Shown: positions 50,665 through 58,692 of the stretch, piece by piece
How positions within the stretch are numbered: the first letter of the stretch is position 1
Layout of the letters: each line of letters starts with the position of its first letter
DNA from: Candidatus Poribacteria bacterium
GTDB taxonomy: Bacteria; Poribacteria; WGA-4E; WGA-3G
Direction of reading: 5' to 3'
DNA: 64,000 bases
NCBI GenBank assembly: GCA_028824685.1
Contig: JAPPCZ010000086.1
Location: 124,001-188,000 of the forward strand
Program-made: the position numbers and the translations under genes
Notes under the pieces: generated by a model
The model's input: the letters and a program-made list of their open reading frames with translations, nothing else
The model's database searches: none
What the model was told of the DNA's origin: nothing

Positions 50665-50818
50665 AAGAGACTCAAAAATCGGAATGATACTTTGTCAATT
50701 AGAAATGGTATTAGAACTATTTTTACTTGATATAATCTTATATTTCTACTACAATTTTAACTTAATCGCACCTAATATTCCACTTAAATTTTGCATGTAA
50801 TTCTTGCGGAGGTACCCG

Positions 50819-51103
50819 ATGGCACGAAAAAAACTTACAGATTCTGAAATTCAGAAAAACTTGGAAAAACTTGACGGTTGGACTGTTGAAAATGGTAAAC
50901 TACATAAAGAATTCCAATTCGATAATTTCGTTGCGGCGTTCGGTTTCATGACACAACTTGCTTTAGTCGCTGAATCCATGAATCATCATCCTGAATGGTT
51001 TAACGTCTACAATCGCGTAACAATTGACATGAGCACACACGATGCAGGCGGCATCACTGAATTGGATTTTAAATTCGCAGAACATGCCGATGCACTTGAG
51101 TAG
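50819..51103 (+). CDS. 4a-hydroxytetrahydrobiopterin dehydratase (PCD/DCoH)
   Basis: A 94-residue pterin-4a-carbinolamine dehydratase. The signature MNHHPEWFNVYNRVTIDMST is intact, with the catalytic histidines in NHHPEW and a third in THDAGGIT. It recycles the pterin cofactor after aromatic amino acid hydroxylation, or acts in molybdopterin-related metabolism. The start at 50819 has GGAGG 6 bases upstream; an earlier in-frame TTG is rejected. A phenylalanine hydroxylase gene is not in view. Confidence 0.92.
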   Translation: MARKKLTDSEIQKNLEKLDGWTVENGKLHKEFQFDNFVAAFGFMTQLALVAESMNHHPEWFNVYNRVTIDMSTHDAGGITELDFKFAEHADALE

Positions 51104-51275
51104 TAACGGGGATTAGTAAATGATTCAACATGACTACACGCAATGGCATCTCTCTGAAGGTGTTAATGCGTGTTTAGGGAAAAGCAAAGTCTATGATAAT
51201 AGTAAGCACCCTCAACTATACCAGACGAGAACATCACACATTAGTGTAAACATCAACAAGGATTGAAAAGATGCT

Positions 51276-52559
51276 ATGGCACACACAAGTATCATTTTAA
51301 TCGCAGGACTCATCTTTCTACTTCGCTATGAACCTCCCGAATCAGGGGCAGAATTGATTAACACGTCAGTTGTTTTTTGGACATGCGCGTTTACCGCAGT
51401 ACCTGTCCTCCTTGCTTATTTCACAAGAAGACTGACCGCCTTACGAACTACGATTGTCTTTGAAATCTTGAGTTTAGTGGGGTACGTCTACCTCCTATAC
51501 CAGTTGAACTTTTCGGGATTCATCAATCAACACCTTGCCTTTTTAGAAATAGTTCATCACTCGCGGGAGATTCTTTCTCTAATTCCTCTTTTTGTTGGGT
51601 TACTCGGTATCCGAGTCGTAATGCAGGAGATACCTCTGAGAAGAACTGAACTACGGTGGGAATTCCTTAGTTTCAATTTCAGGCTTCTTCTTCTCCCACT
51701 AATTCCACTGTTAGCAATTAATGCGGTTTTTGATCTTACCGATCTGCTTCCAGAAACAATTCAACCTTTCGTTGGTCTGGGGCTTCTTCTTCCCATACTC
51801 GTCCTTCCATTCATCATCGCACCGTTACTGATGCAATTTCTGTGGAAAACAGAACCACTAACAAATATAGAACTAAAGCAGAAATTAGAACATTTAACGA
51901 AACGGAGTGGAATGAAGTACCGAGATATTGCCGTGTGGAAAACAGGAGGTTTAGCTATAGCAAACGCTGCTGTTGCTGGAATAATCCCACGCAACCGTAA
52001 AATCTTCATAACGGATGCTCTCTTACGTAATTTTACAGATGAACAAATTGAAACAATTGTGGCTCATGAAATCGGACACATTCGGCATAGACATCTCCTT
52101 ATTTCTTGCTGCCTTGTGTTCGGTTATCTGATAAGTTCTATACTCTTTTATCAATTAGTAGGAAAGCCGTTAAAGTCGATTCTTGCGGGACACCCAATTC
52201 TCACATCAATTGTTTCAATTCTCTTTTTTGTGTTTTATTTTAAGGTTTTCTTTAATTTTCTGTCTCGACGTTTTGAACACCAAGCTGACCTATATGCAGT
52301 CGACCTCACCAAAAACCCAGAAGCGTTTAAATCCGCGTTAGGAAATCTTGGATTTCTCAGCGGACTCCCTAAAATAATTCGTTTTGTTCTTGAAATTTTC
52401 AACACACACCCGTCTGTAGATCGAAGAATTAATTTTTTGGATAGATCAAAGGCGGAAAATTCTCCCATTCAACGTTATAGGAAGTGTCTACTTGAGGTGA
52501 AAGTTTTGATCGCTTTAATCCCGATATTCGGTATCCTCATTTTCTTAATAAACTGGTAG
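51276..52559 (+). CDS. M48-family membrane metallopeptidase
   Basis: A 427-residue integral membrane zinc peptidase related to HtpX/Ste24. Several hydrophobic segments lead to the catalytic motif IVAHEIGHIRHRH (about residue 265), more membrane segments, then the third-ligand region RRFEHQADLYAVDL. Such enzymes remove damaged membrane proteins or process prenylated peptides. The N-terminus (MAHTSIILIAGLIFLLRYEP) starts inside a hydrophobic segment and has no good ribosome-binding site, so the true start may differ. A 48-codon open frame at 51120-51266 precedes it and is of doubtful meaning. Confidence 0.85.
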   Translation: MAHTSIILIAGLIFLLRYEPPESGAELINTSVVFWTCAFTAVPVLLAYFTRRLTALRTTIVFEILSLVGYVYLLYQLNFSGFINQHLAFLEIVHHSREILSLIPLFVGLLGIRVVMQEIPLRRTELRWEFLSFNFRLLLLPLIPLLAINAVFDLTDLLPETIQPFVGLGLLLPILVLPFIIAPLLMQFLWKTEPLTNIELKQKLEHLTKRSGMKYRDIAVWKTGGLAIANAAVAGIIPRNRKIFITDALLRNFTDEQIETIVAHEIGHIRHRHLLISCCLVFGYLISSILFYQLVGKPLKSILAGHPILTSIVSILFFVFYFKVFFNFLSRRFEHQADLYAVDLTKNPEAFKSALGNLGFLSGLPKIIRFVLEIFNTHPSVDRRINFLDRSKAENSPIQRYRKCLLEVKVLIALIPIFGILIFLINW

Positions 52560-52604
52560 ACACACCTTTTAGTTCTATTAACCCTATGAAAGAGGTATAA
52601 TTTT

Positions 52605-53684
52605 ATGAGTCAAAAGACATATCGTGCGGCAGCGATCGGTCATACCGGTTCTGGAAACTTTGGACACGGATTGCATATTGCATATAAAAACATAGAAAAT
52701 GTTGAATTTATCGCTATTTCTGATCCTGATGAAGCAGGTAGGGCAAAAGCAGCCGAAGAAACAGGTGCGTTGCGCAGCTACGCCGATTTTCACGACATGT
52801 TGGAAAAAGAGACGCTTGACATTGTAAGTGTCTGTCCGCGTTGGACATCTGAACATGTTGCTATGGTAACTGCTTGTCTTGAAGCGGGATGCAGCGTCTA
52901 CTGCGAGAAACCGATGACAAGCACACTTGCAGATGGCGATATAATTGTTGAAACAGCAAAAAAACAAGGATTAAAGGTGGCTATAGCGCATCAGGCAGTC
53001 TACCTTCCTGCAACACATGCCATCAAACAGATGCTTAACGATGGGAAGATCGGGACAGTCCAAGCCATTTATGCCAGTGGTAAACAGGATAGGCGTGGCG
53101 GTGGTGAGGATATGATTGTCCTTGGCACACATCTTTTCAATATGATGCGTTTCTTTGTAGGTGATGTTGCATGGATGCAGTCTCACGTCACTAAAGATGG
53201 GAAAGAGATTGCTTATGGTGATGACCACGAACCGACTGAACCCGTTGGACCGGTTGCTGGTGATTGCATTAACAGTTACTTCGCTTTTGAGAGCGGCGTT
53301 TCTGGTTTCTTCCAATCACGTAAGGATCAAGCAGGTTCAGGCAGATACGGCATGGAGATTGTTGGGAGTGAAGGCACTTTCTCGCTTCGTGGCGATGTTG
53401 CGAATCGCCTTATGGTCTATCCGTATCCTGTGTTAGTTCCTTCAAATTCTGAACAGGAGTGGGAAGCGATTGACCTTGACCAAACACCTTTCTCAAGTGG
53501 TAACGAATTGGCTATTCGTGATTTAATTGATGCGATTGAAAATGACCGCAAACCAATCTCCGCTGCTGAAGATGCTGTTGCTGCGTTGGAGATGATTTTG
53601 GGTGCCTACGAATCGCAACTTACAGGTGGACGTGTGCCTTTCCCGATTGCGAACCGCGAACATCCGTTGAGTCGTGGTGCTTGA
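52605..53684 (+). CDS. Gfo/Idh/MocA family oxidoreductase
   Basis: A 359-residue NAD(P)-dependent oxidoreductase: N-terminal Rossmann fold (AAIGHTGSGNFGHGLH, then AISDPDEAGR), family signature VYCEKPMTSTLADGD with the catalytic lysine, and the C-terminal beta-sheet domain (GTHLFNMMRFFVGDVAWM, FESGVSGFFQSRK). Substrate presumably a sugar or cyclitol. GAGG is 9 bases before the ATG. It is not closely similar to the member at 4295-5338. Followed by a repeat-rich gap. Confidence 0.88.
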   Translation: MSQKTYRAAAIGHTGSGNFGHGLHIAYKNIENVEFIAISDPDEAGRAKAAEETGALRSYADFHDMLEKETLDIVSVCPRWTSEHVAMVTACLEAGCSVYCEKPMTSTLADGDIIVETAKKQGLKVAIAHQAVYLPATHAIKQMLNDGKIGTVQAIYASGKQDRRGGGEDMIVLGTHLFNMMRFFVGDVAWMQSHVTKDGKEIAYGDDHEPTEPVGPVAGDCINSYFAFESGVSGFFQSRKDQAGSGRYGMEIVGSEGTFSLRGDVANRLMVYPYPVLVPSNSEQEWEAIDLDQTPFSSGNELAIRDLIDAIENDRKPISAAEDAVAALEMILGAYESQLTGGRVPFPIANREHPLSRGA

Positions 53685-53772
53685 GTGATGTCACACAAAT
53701 GTTAATTCAGCAGTCTCCCCTTGGTAGGCGCGGTTTCAATTGCACTATAGGTATCAATTTGGCGTTTAATCT

Positions 53773-54140
53773 TTCTTGTAGGAGGGCTTTGTAAGCCCGA
53801 TTTATCACCCAAAGACAGGCGCGTTTGTAAACGCGCCTATACCAGTCCTAAAGATTACCTGACGGTGCGTTTTGATGGAGATTAAAATAATAATTCGATT
53901 CTTTCCTAATAATGCCCGGTGTGGTTAGAAACCGCACTATAGACATCAATTTAAGGAATTTAATCTTGTTTTTAGGGCGTGTATAGCCTCGTAGAGGCGG
54001 TATGTTTATAGTATACGTGGTTAACCTACTCTTGAGCCTCGTAGAGGCGGTATGTATAATCTTATATGTCGCTCCTACGGAGCTCATGAAAATGTTCTGC
54101 CATGTTTTCTATAAACATATCGTTCCTACGGAACTCAAGC
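53773..54140. repeat. repeat-rich gap with hairpins and CTACGGAG-type units
   Basis: The 509-base gap 53685-54193 has no gene. It holds GGGCTT-tgt-AAGCCC, then AGGCGCGTTT-g-TAAACGCGCCT, two direct copies of gagcctcgtagaggcggtat (near 53984 and 54033), tcgctcctacggagctcatg and ctataaacatatcgttccta with cggaactcaag. The last is close to the unit at 44672-44700. Confidence 0.6.
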
Positions 54141-54193
54141 AAATTCGGGCTTCAAATGACCTCTTTTCCACTCTACCCAACCTACATTTTTTT

Positions 54194-55393
54194 TTAATCT
54201 TTAGAGACAAGACCAACACCTTCTGATATTGCCTTATCCCAATCAGCAGTAAACACCCACCAATTTGTCATCTCCTTGTCTTCATACTGAATGCCGTTTT
54301 TGTGTCCGGGCATATTCTGCATCCAGTAGATATACCACTGCGACTCTACTCGTTGAACAATTTTGTCAATGTTTGAATCTGGCCATGCATACTTCAATTT
54401 TCCATAAGTATTAACATTAACTAATTTTTTTGTTCCACTATTATCTGGTGTCCAATCTTCAATATCGCTTTCAACGAGCGTCATCGTATCGGTATAGTCG
54501 TAGTGGTTTGTCGTATTCGGTGGCATGTGTGTCCAACCTGCGCGCCCAGTAATAAAGTCTCCGCTTTCATCTTGACCAACGAATTTTTTCCAAAAAAGAT
54601 CTGTATTTCCCAATTGTAGATGGTTGACGTGGCTCAATATAGCTTCTAATTGATGTCCGTGATTGTGGACTGCTTCGGCATGGCTTCGTCTAAAGTTTTG
54701 TCCATAGACAGTATAAGTTGAATTGTAGATAGGCAAGTCGGTGTTATCTCGGTTACTGTTGGAAATATCTCCCGTCAAAGGACTTGACATATTCGATTCC
54801 CACCAGTTCCTAAAATCTTCAGGTTTATGGATTGCTGGATCATAACAAGGAAAATCGGAATTCACACCACCCATCCATATCCATATCTCCTTCACACCTA
54901 AATCGTTGACATAATGTTCTATATTAAATCGTTTGAAAATTTCGTGATAATCAGGTGAATACAAAGGACTCCCATCCTTTAAATGATCAGTAACCGGACC
55001 TTGAGGCGTTTGTTCATAAACGGTAATATATTCTACCACCCGATAACCGATTGAAGGCACAGCAGTAGAGTTTTTATAACCTCTGAACCGAGTACCCTCT
55101 TCAAGCATAAACTTTACACGTTTATCAAAAAGATCAATCCTCGCCTTGAGTTCTGCTATAGAAATTTCTCCTAATTCCCAAAAATCGGGTGCTTTGGAAA
55201 CATCCAGATTGATACCATCTGTGGTAGGTAAAAATCTCATAATGACGACTGGAATTTCATAGAGGTGTCCTTGAGCAGGAGTTGCTAAATATGGATCTAT
55301 TTTTTCAAACACAGGCGAGATTTCCTTCGCATATCCGCGCATGGGTTGCATTAACGTCATGATAAACGTGCATCCTAAGATAAATTTCTTCAT
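54194..55393 (-). CDS. secreted protein of unknown function
   Basis: A 399-residue exported protein, not recognised. The signal peptide is MKKFILGCTFIMTLMQPMRG with probable cleavage after YAKE. The body is rich in aromatic residues and has distinctive stretches: IPVVIMRFLPTTDG, GVKEIWIWMGGVNSDFPCYD, FRRSHAEAVHNHGHQLEAIL and WYIYWMQNMPGHKNGIQYED. The EAVHNHGHQLEA histidine cluster could bind metal (inference). It follows the HMA selenoprotein gene, separated by a terminator at 55414-55455, so it is probably transcribed on its own. Confidence 0.75.
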   Translation of the reverse strand: MKKFILGCTFIMTLMQPMRGYAKEISPVFEKIDPYLATPAQGHLYEIPVVIMRFLPTTDGINLDVSKAPDFWELGEISIAELKARIDLFDKRVKFMLEEGTRFRGYKNSTAVPSIGYRVVEYITVYEQTPQGPVTDHLKDGSPLYSPDYHEIFKRFNIEHYVNDLGVKEIWIWMGGVNSDFPCYDPAIHKPEDFRNWWESNMSSPLTGDISNSNRDNTDLPIYNSTYTVYGQNFRRSHAEAVHNHGHQLEAILSHVNHLQLGNTDLFWKKFVGQDESGDFITGRAGWTHMPPNTTNHYDYTDTMTLVESDIEDWTPDNSGTKKLVNVNTYGKLKYAWPDSNIDKIVQRVESQWYIYWMQNMPGHKNGIQYEDKEMTNWWVFTADWDKAISEGVGLVSKD

Positions 55394-55413
55394 TTTTTAC
55401 GTTGCTACGTTAA

Positions 55414-55455
55414 GCATAAAAAGAAACCTCATGTGCTTTGTAGCGCATGAGGTTT
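55414..55455 (-). terminator. intrinsic terminator after the first HMA selenoprotein gene
   Basis: AAACCTCATG (55455-55446 read on the minus strand) pairs with CATGAGGTTT (55433-55424), followed on the minus strand by CTTTTTATG. Strong stem with U-rich tail, 74 bases past the stop codon at 55529. Confidence 0.75.
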
Positions 55456-55528
55456 AAACGATATTGAAATAGGACTAAAAAGTAGGTTTTAAATGAAAGT
55501 GTGAAAATACCTCCGTATACAAACCCAT

Positions 55529-55927
55529 TTATTCAATCACTTTGGCAGTAAAACGGGAATCCGCTTCAACTGCTTGAACCAAAGCGTCAGTTTTAACTTC
55601 GCCTTTTTTCACTTTCACAACAGCCTTACTATCGGCTTGAGAAACGCTGACGACCTCTGTGACACCTGTTACCTGAGCGAGTGCAGACTGCACTGCGGAG
55701 ACACAGTTGCCTCACGTCATACCATTAACTGTCAAACTGACTTCTTCAATAGTACCAGCAATCTCAGCTTCTTGCGTCTCTTCTGCTGTTTCAGTTTCTT
55801 GTGCCTGCTCTACAGCCTCAGTTTGTTGCGTCTCTTCTGCTGGTTTTTCTTCAGTATCTTTTTGCTGGTTAGCACACCCAAAGACAAATGCCAGCATTAC
55901 AATGCAGATAAACGCTTTATTTAGCAT
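55529..55927 (-). CDS. selenocysteine HMA-domain lipoprotein (copy 1)
   Basis: A 132-residue lipoprotein. The signal peptide ends in the lipobox FVFGC18; an acidic, threonine-rich linker (about 19-60) follows; then a heavy-metal-associated (HMA) domain. The metal motif GMTCxxC reads VNGMT-U72-GN-C75: codon 72 is TGA (55712-55714). After it the frame continues through VSAVQSALAQVTGVTEVVSV and VVKVKKGEVKT to a stop at 55529, a complete HMA domain. It should bind a soft metal or take part in selenol/thiol exchange outside the inner membrane. A 5-bp hairpin with loop AGTCT lies 17 bases after the TGA. Paralogue of 56079-56462. Confidence 0.9.
55680..55694 (-). promoter_or_regulatory. SECIS-like hairpin, HMA selenoprotein copy 1
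   Basis: AGTGC-AGTCT-GCACT on the minus strand, 17 bases after the TGA. The second base of the loop is G, as in known bacterial SECIS loops. The same stem, at the same distance, occurs in copy 2. Confidence 0.6.
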
Positions 55928-56048
55928 TTGAAAACTCCCTAAATAGCTTTACCACAATATTTAAGAGTATTCTTATGTATTGTAGTTTATCATTTCATTA
56001 CCCCAACAATGTATGGGATATTAGACAATAGCTTAAAATAAACAGATG

Positions 56049-56070
56049 AAGGGCGAGAAACCTCGCCCTT
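56049..56070 (-). terminator. hairpin after HMA selenoprotein copy 2
   Basis: AAGGGCGAG (56049-56057) pairs with CTCGCCCTT (56062-56070), 9 bases beyond the stop codon at 56079. On the minus strand the following bases (CATCTGTTTATTTT) are only moderately U-rich, so it is a possible rather than a certain terminator. Confidence 0.5.
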
Positions 56071-56078
56071 ACAAAATG

Positions 56079-56462
56079 TTAGTTGACAACAGTTGCCGTA
56101 AAGCGTGGATCTGCTTCAACAGCTTTAATCAGAGCAGCGTTTTTAACTTTGCCCTTTTCAACTTTCACGACAGCCTTCTTGGTGGATCTTTCAACACTGA
56201 TGACCTCTTTGACACCCGTGACCTTACTGAGTGCATCCTGCACTGCGGCGGGACACGCGCCTCATGTCATGCCCTCCACCTGAAGTGTCACTTCCTGATA
56301 GGCAGCTTTTTCCGGCGTTGGAACCGCTAATTCATCCATCGGTTTTTCTTCCGCAGCCATTGTGGTTTCTTCGGACATTTCTGCTTGCTGACCGACCATA
56401 CCACAACCCATCAAGAATACAAAGGTAACGAGAGTAATCAGCGTAAATCTCGCGATATACAT
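56079..56462 (-). CDS. selenocysteine HMA-domain lipoprotein (copy 2)
   Basis: A 127-residue paralogue of the neighbouring lipoprotein. Lipobox FLMGC20, a methionine/glutamate-rich linker, then an HMA domain whose motif reads VEGMT-U67-GA-C70, codon 67 being TGA (56262-56264). The frame continues through PAAVQDALSKVTGVKEVISV and KAALIK-like helices (NAALIKAVEADPRF) to a stop at 56079. Both copies keep TGA and the same downstream hairpin while their linkers have diverged, which argues for selection on the selenocysteine. It starts about 150 bases upstream of copy 1. Start codon at 56462 with AGGAGG nearby. Confidence 0.9.
56230..56244 (-). promoter_or_regulatory. SECIS-like hairpin, HMA selenoprotein copy 2
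   Basis: AGTGC-AGGAT-GCACT on the minus strand, 17 bases after the TGA. Stem identical to copy 1, loop different at three of five bases but with G kept in second place. Confidence 0.6.
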
Positions 56463-56584
56463 CGTTTAACCTCCTTAGTTATTTACATAAACTATAATAT
56501 CATATTTTAGAATTTCTGTCAAATCTTTTTTAGCAAATATACAGTTTGTCTAATTTCTATTAAAAATACCTACTGCTTCGTCAA

Positions 56585-56675
56585 CATATTATTGTAGGTC
56601 GCGATTCGGAGATCGCTCCTACCGATGAACTGCTTATGGTAGGAGGGAACTCCGATTCCCGACTATTTTCCAGAC
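56585..56675. repeat. palindromic intergenic repeat
   Basis: gtaggtcgcgattcggagat with cgctcctac, then gtaggagggaactccgattc in the opposite sense. It combines the two arms also seen at 5473-5575 and 20211-20273. It lies in the 254-base gap between the HMA gene and the UvrC-like gene, which otherwise holds nothing recognised. Confidence 0.55.
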
Positions 56676-56716
56676 CTATCAATTAGCACTTGACTAAGGA
56701 CTACCCATAAGTAGAT

Positions 56717-57466
56717 TTATTGTGGGTTCTCTCGGTGGGCATCAAGAAATGGAAATACCTTTTGTATCCGTTGAAGCTGCTTGTGAATAGCGGCTGCCCG
56801 TTCAAATTGAAGCATTGCGGACGCGCTGTTACGTCTTGCTACGAGATTTGCCTGTACCTTTTCATATTCTCCGTCAAGCAAATTGATAATATTCATTATC
56901 ATTTCTCTGTAAAGTTCGCGGGTAATGAGTGCAGCACAAGGCGCATAGCAACGTTTCATGTCGTATTGTAGACATGCCCGGTAACCCACAAGCGGCGTTA
57001 TCATTTCTTGGCAAGTGCGAACCATAAAAATCCGCTGTAAAACATCAATTGCCTCATCAGTCCATCTGCGACTTGATAACGGACCGAAATATCTCGCGTT
57101 GTCCGCTTGAGGTTCTGGCACTCTTTCAAGCCGCGGATAATCTTCACCCACATTTATCCGAATATACCATGTTTGCGTGCCATACTTCAACGCTGAATTA
57201 TAGGATGGTTGATGCTGTTTAATTAAACGCGATTCAAGGAAAAGTGCTTCTTGTTCCGATTGACAAACCTGATAATGAACAGCAGTTGTCCATCTGATAA
57301 GCCGTTTGATTTTGGAACGGCGATTTTTGATTTTATGGACGTAGGAACGTACCCGTTTTCGCAAACATTTCGCCTTACCAATGTACAGGATTTTCCCAGA
57401 GGCACCATGAAAAAAGTAGACCCCTGGGTCAGACGGGATGTCTTGTACCATTTCTTTCGTTAGCAT
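56717..57466 (-). CDS. GIY-YIG nuclease, N-terminal UvrC-like protein (Cho-like)
   Basis: A 249-residue protein equal to the N-terminal part of UvrC: GIY-YIG domain SDPGVYFFHGASGKILYIGK with the catalytic arginine in KCLRKRVRSYV, then ESRLIKQHQPSYN, and a cysteine-containing stretch CLQYDMKRCYAPC as in UvrC. A UVR-like helical segment (RRNSASAMLQFERAAAIHKQ) ends it. The C-terminal RNase H-like nuclease and HhH domains of UvrC (about 600 residues in total) are absent, so it would make only the 3' incision, as E. coli Cho does. A start 35 codons earlier is possible; the ATG at 57466 leads straight into the domain. Confidence 0.85.
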   Translation of the reverse strand: MLTKEMVQDIPSDPGVYFFHGASGKILYIGKAKCLRKRVRSYVHKIKNRRSKIKRLIRWTTAVHYQVCQSEQEALFLESRLIKQHQPSYNSALKYGTQTWYIRINVGEDYPRLERVPEPQADNARYFGPLSSRRWTDEAIDVLQRIFMVRTCQEMITPLVGYRACLQYDMKRCYAPCAALITRELYREMIMNIINLLDGEYEKVQANLVARRNSASAMLQFERAAAIHKQLQRIQKVFPFLDAHRENPQ

Positions 57467-57784
57467 TTCGTTTTCCGTATTTGTGTTTACAAAACATTGA
57501 ATAAATCGTTTACCGGATTGAGTCGGTGAAGTGAAAACATGCGGGTGCCAATTTCTAAAACGAATTGACATTGTACTCAGTATTTGCTAAATTGCTTTTG
57601 TAGGAATACAAAAGAAGAAATTTCACTGTTAATCTTGGATTTTGTGTTTTCAAGAAAGAGAAATGTGGACAACGCCTTTGGCAGCGTAGTTTCCAACCAT
57701 TAAAACACCTTATAAAAAAACTACGTTCAAAAATAAAAGGTGGTTACAAAATTTTTACATTTTTTGTAAGAAAATCTAAATTTT

Positions 57785-57811
57785 TTGTATTTTACAAAGA
57801 TTTTGTATAAT
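57785..57811 (+). promoter_or_regulatory. possible promoter of the PhyH-sulfatase-selenoprotein unit
   Basis: TTGTAT (57785-57790) and TATAAT (57806-57811) with 15-base spacing, 24 bases before the ATG at 57835, in a strongly AT-rich leader (57720-57830) with repeated ttttttgta. The spacing is short, so the -35 assignment is uncertain. The rest of the gap from 57467 holds nothing recognised. Confidence 0.45.
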
Positions 57812-57834
57812 TTAGACAGAAAGGACAACTTTTT

Positions 57835-58689
57835 ATGGAGCGATGGAAACCGACCACCAGGCAGAAAACACAATATGAAACCGAAGGCTATTTTATACTC
57901 CGTAATATCATTTCGCGTGACCTTGCTGCTGAACTTCGTGGCGTAATCCGAAACGTCATTATGTTACCTGAACCGGGGAAGTTCATCGATTTAGACCCGA
58001 TGGATCCTATGAACGATACACCACAAGGAAGGATTGCGCGTTACCGAAAATTAGCAAACTTCTGTGTCCAATCACCACTTATCTGGCACAACATCTACGC
58101 GGGTGAAAAACTGCTTAACATTGCGCGTTATTTTCTCGGTGACGATATTATCGTCAAGTATAATAGTTGTTTTCTTAAACCTGCCCGCACTGGTAGTGCT
58201 ACACCGTGGCATCAAGATAACGGACTGTGGCGTGATGGCGAAACGGAACCTTTCAATTTTTGGATACCGCTTGAACCGGCAACGCGAGATAATGGATGCA
58301 TGCAATTTATTCCGGGAAGTCATAAGACAGAAATTGTTGAGCACGTGCTATATCCAGATAGCATACACGGCGAACTCCCACGTGAAGCAGTTAAGGAGAT
58401 GCTCAAAGAACACGACGCACATCATATTGAATTAGACCCTGGTGATGTTGTTTTTTGGCATAGTAGCATGTGGCACTATAGCCCACCGAATCCAAGCGAA
58501 CACAGTCGTATCGCTGTTGCTGGAGTATGGACAAATCCGGACATTATCAGAACAAGCAGACGCATCTTGAATAGCTTTCCCTGGGCAATGAAAAATGGTG
58601 AGGTCTGTAATCAATTTCCTCCAGAAAATGTTGAAATAAAGAACGACAACGCTGAAAATCCCAAGCCTTTCAGTTTAGCGAAGGAATAA
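57835..58689 (+). CDS. phytanoyl-CoA dioxygenase (PhyH) family protein
   Basis: A 284-residue Fe(II)/2-oxoglutarate dioxygenase with an intact site: H126-Q-D128 in TPWHQDNGLWRDG, PGSHKTE in the middle, the distal histidine in VVFWHSSMWHYSPP (about 209) and arginine in HSRIAVAGVW. AAGGA is 9 bases before the ATG. It is followed, with 3 bases between, by a sulfatase gene, and the pair is followed by the thioredoxin-like selenoprotein in an overlapping frame, so the three make one operon. A role in breaking down sulfated organic compounds is possible (inference). Confidence 0.9.
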   Translation: MERWKPTTRQKTQYETEGYFILRNIISRDLAAELRGVIRNVIMLPEPGKFIDLDPMDPMNDTPQGRIARYRKLANFCVQSPLIWHNIYAGEKLLNIARYFLGDDIIVKYNSCFLKPARTGSATPWHQDNGLWRDGETEPFNFWIPLEPATRDNGCMQFIPGSHKTEIVEHVLYPDSIHGELPREAVKEMLKEHDAHHIELDPGDVVFWHSSMWHYSPPNPSEHSRIAVAGVWTNPDIIRTSRRILNSFPWAMKNGEVCNQFPPENVEIKNDNAENPKPFSLAKE

Positions 58690-58692
58690 TTG

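Noticed and set aside
51120..51266. 48-codon open frame before the M48 gene
   Set aside because: No recognisable sequence, no good ribosome-binding site; could be untranslated leader.
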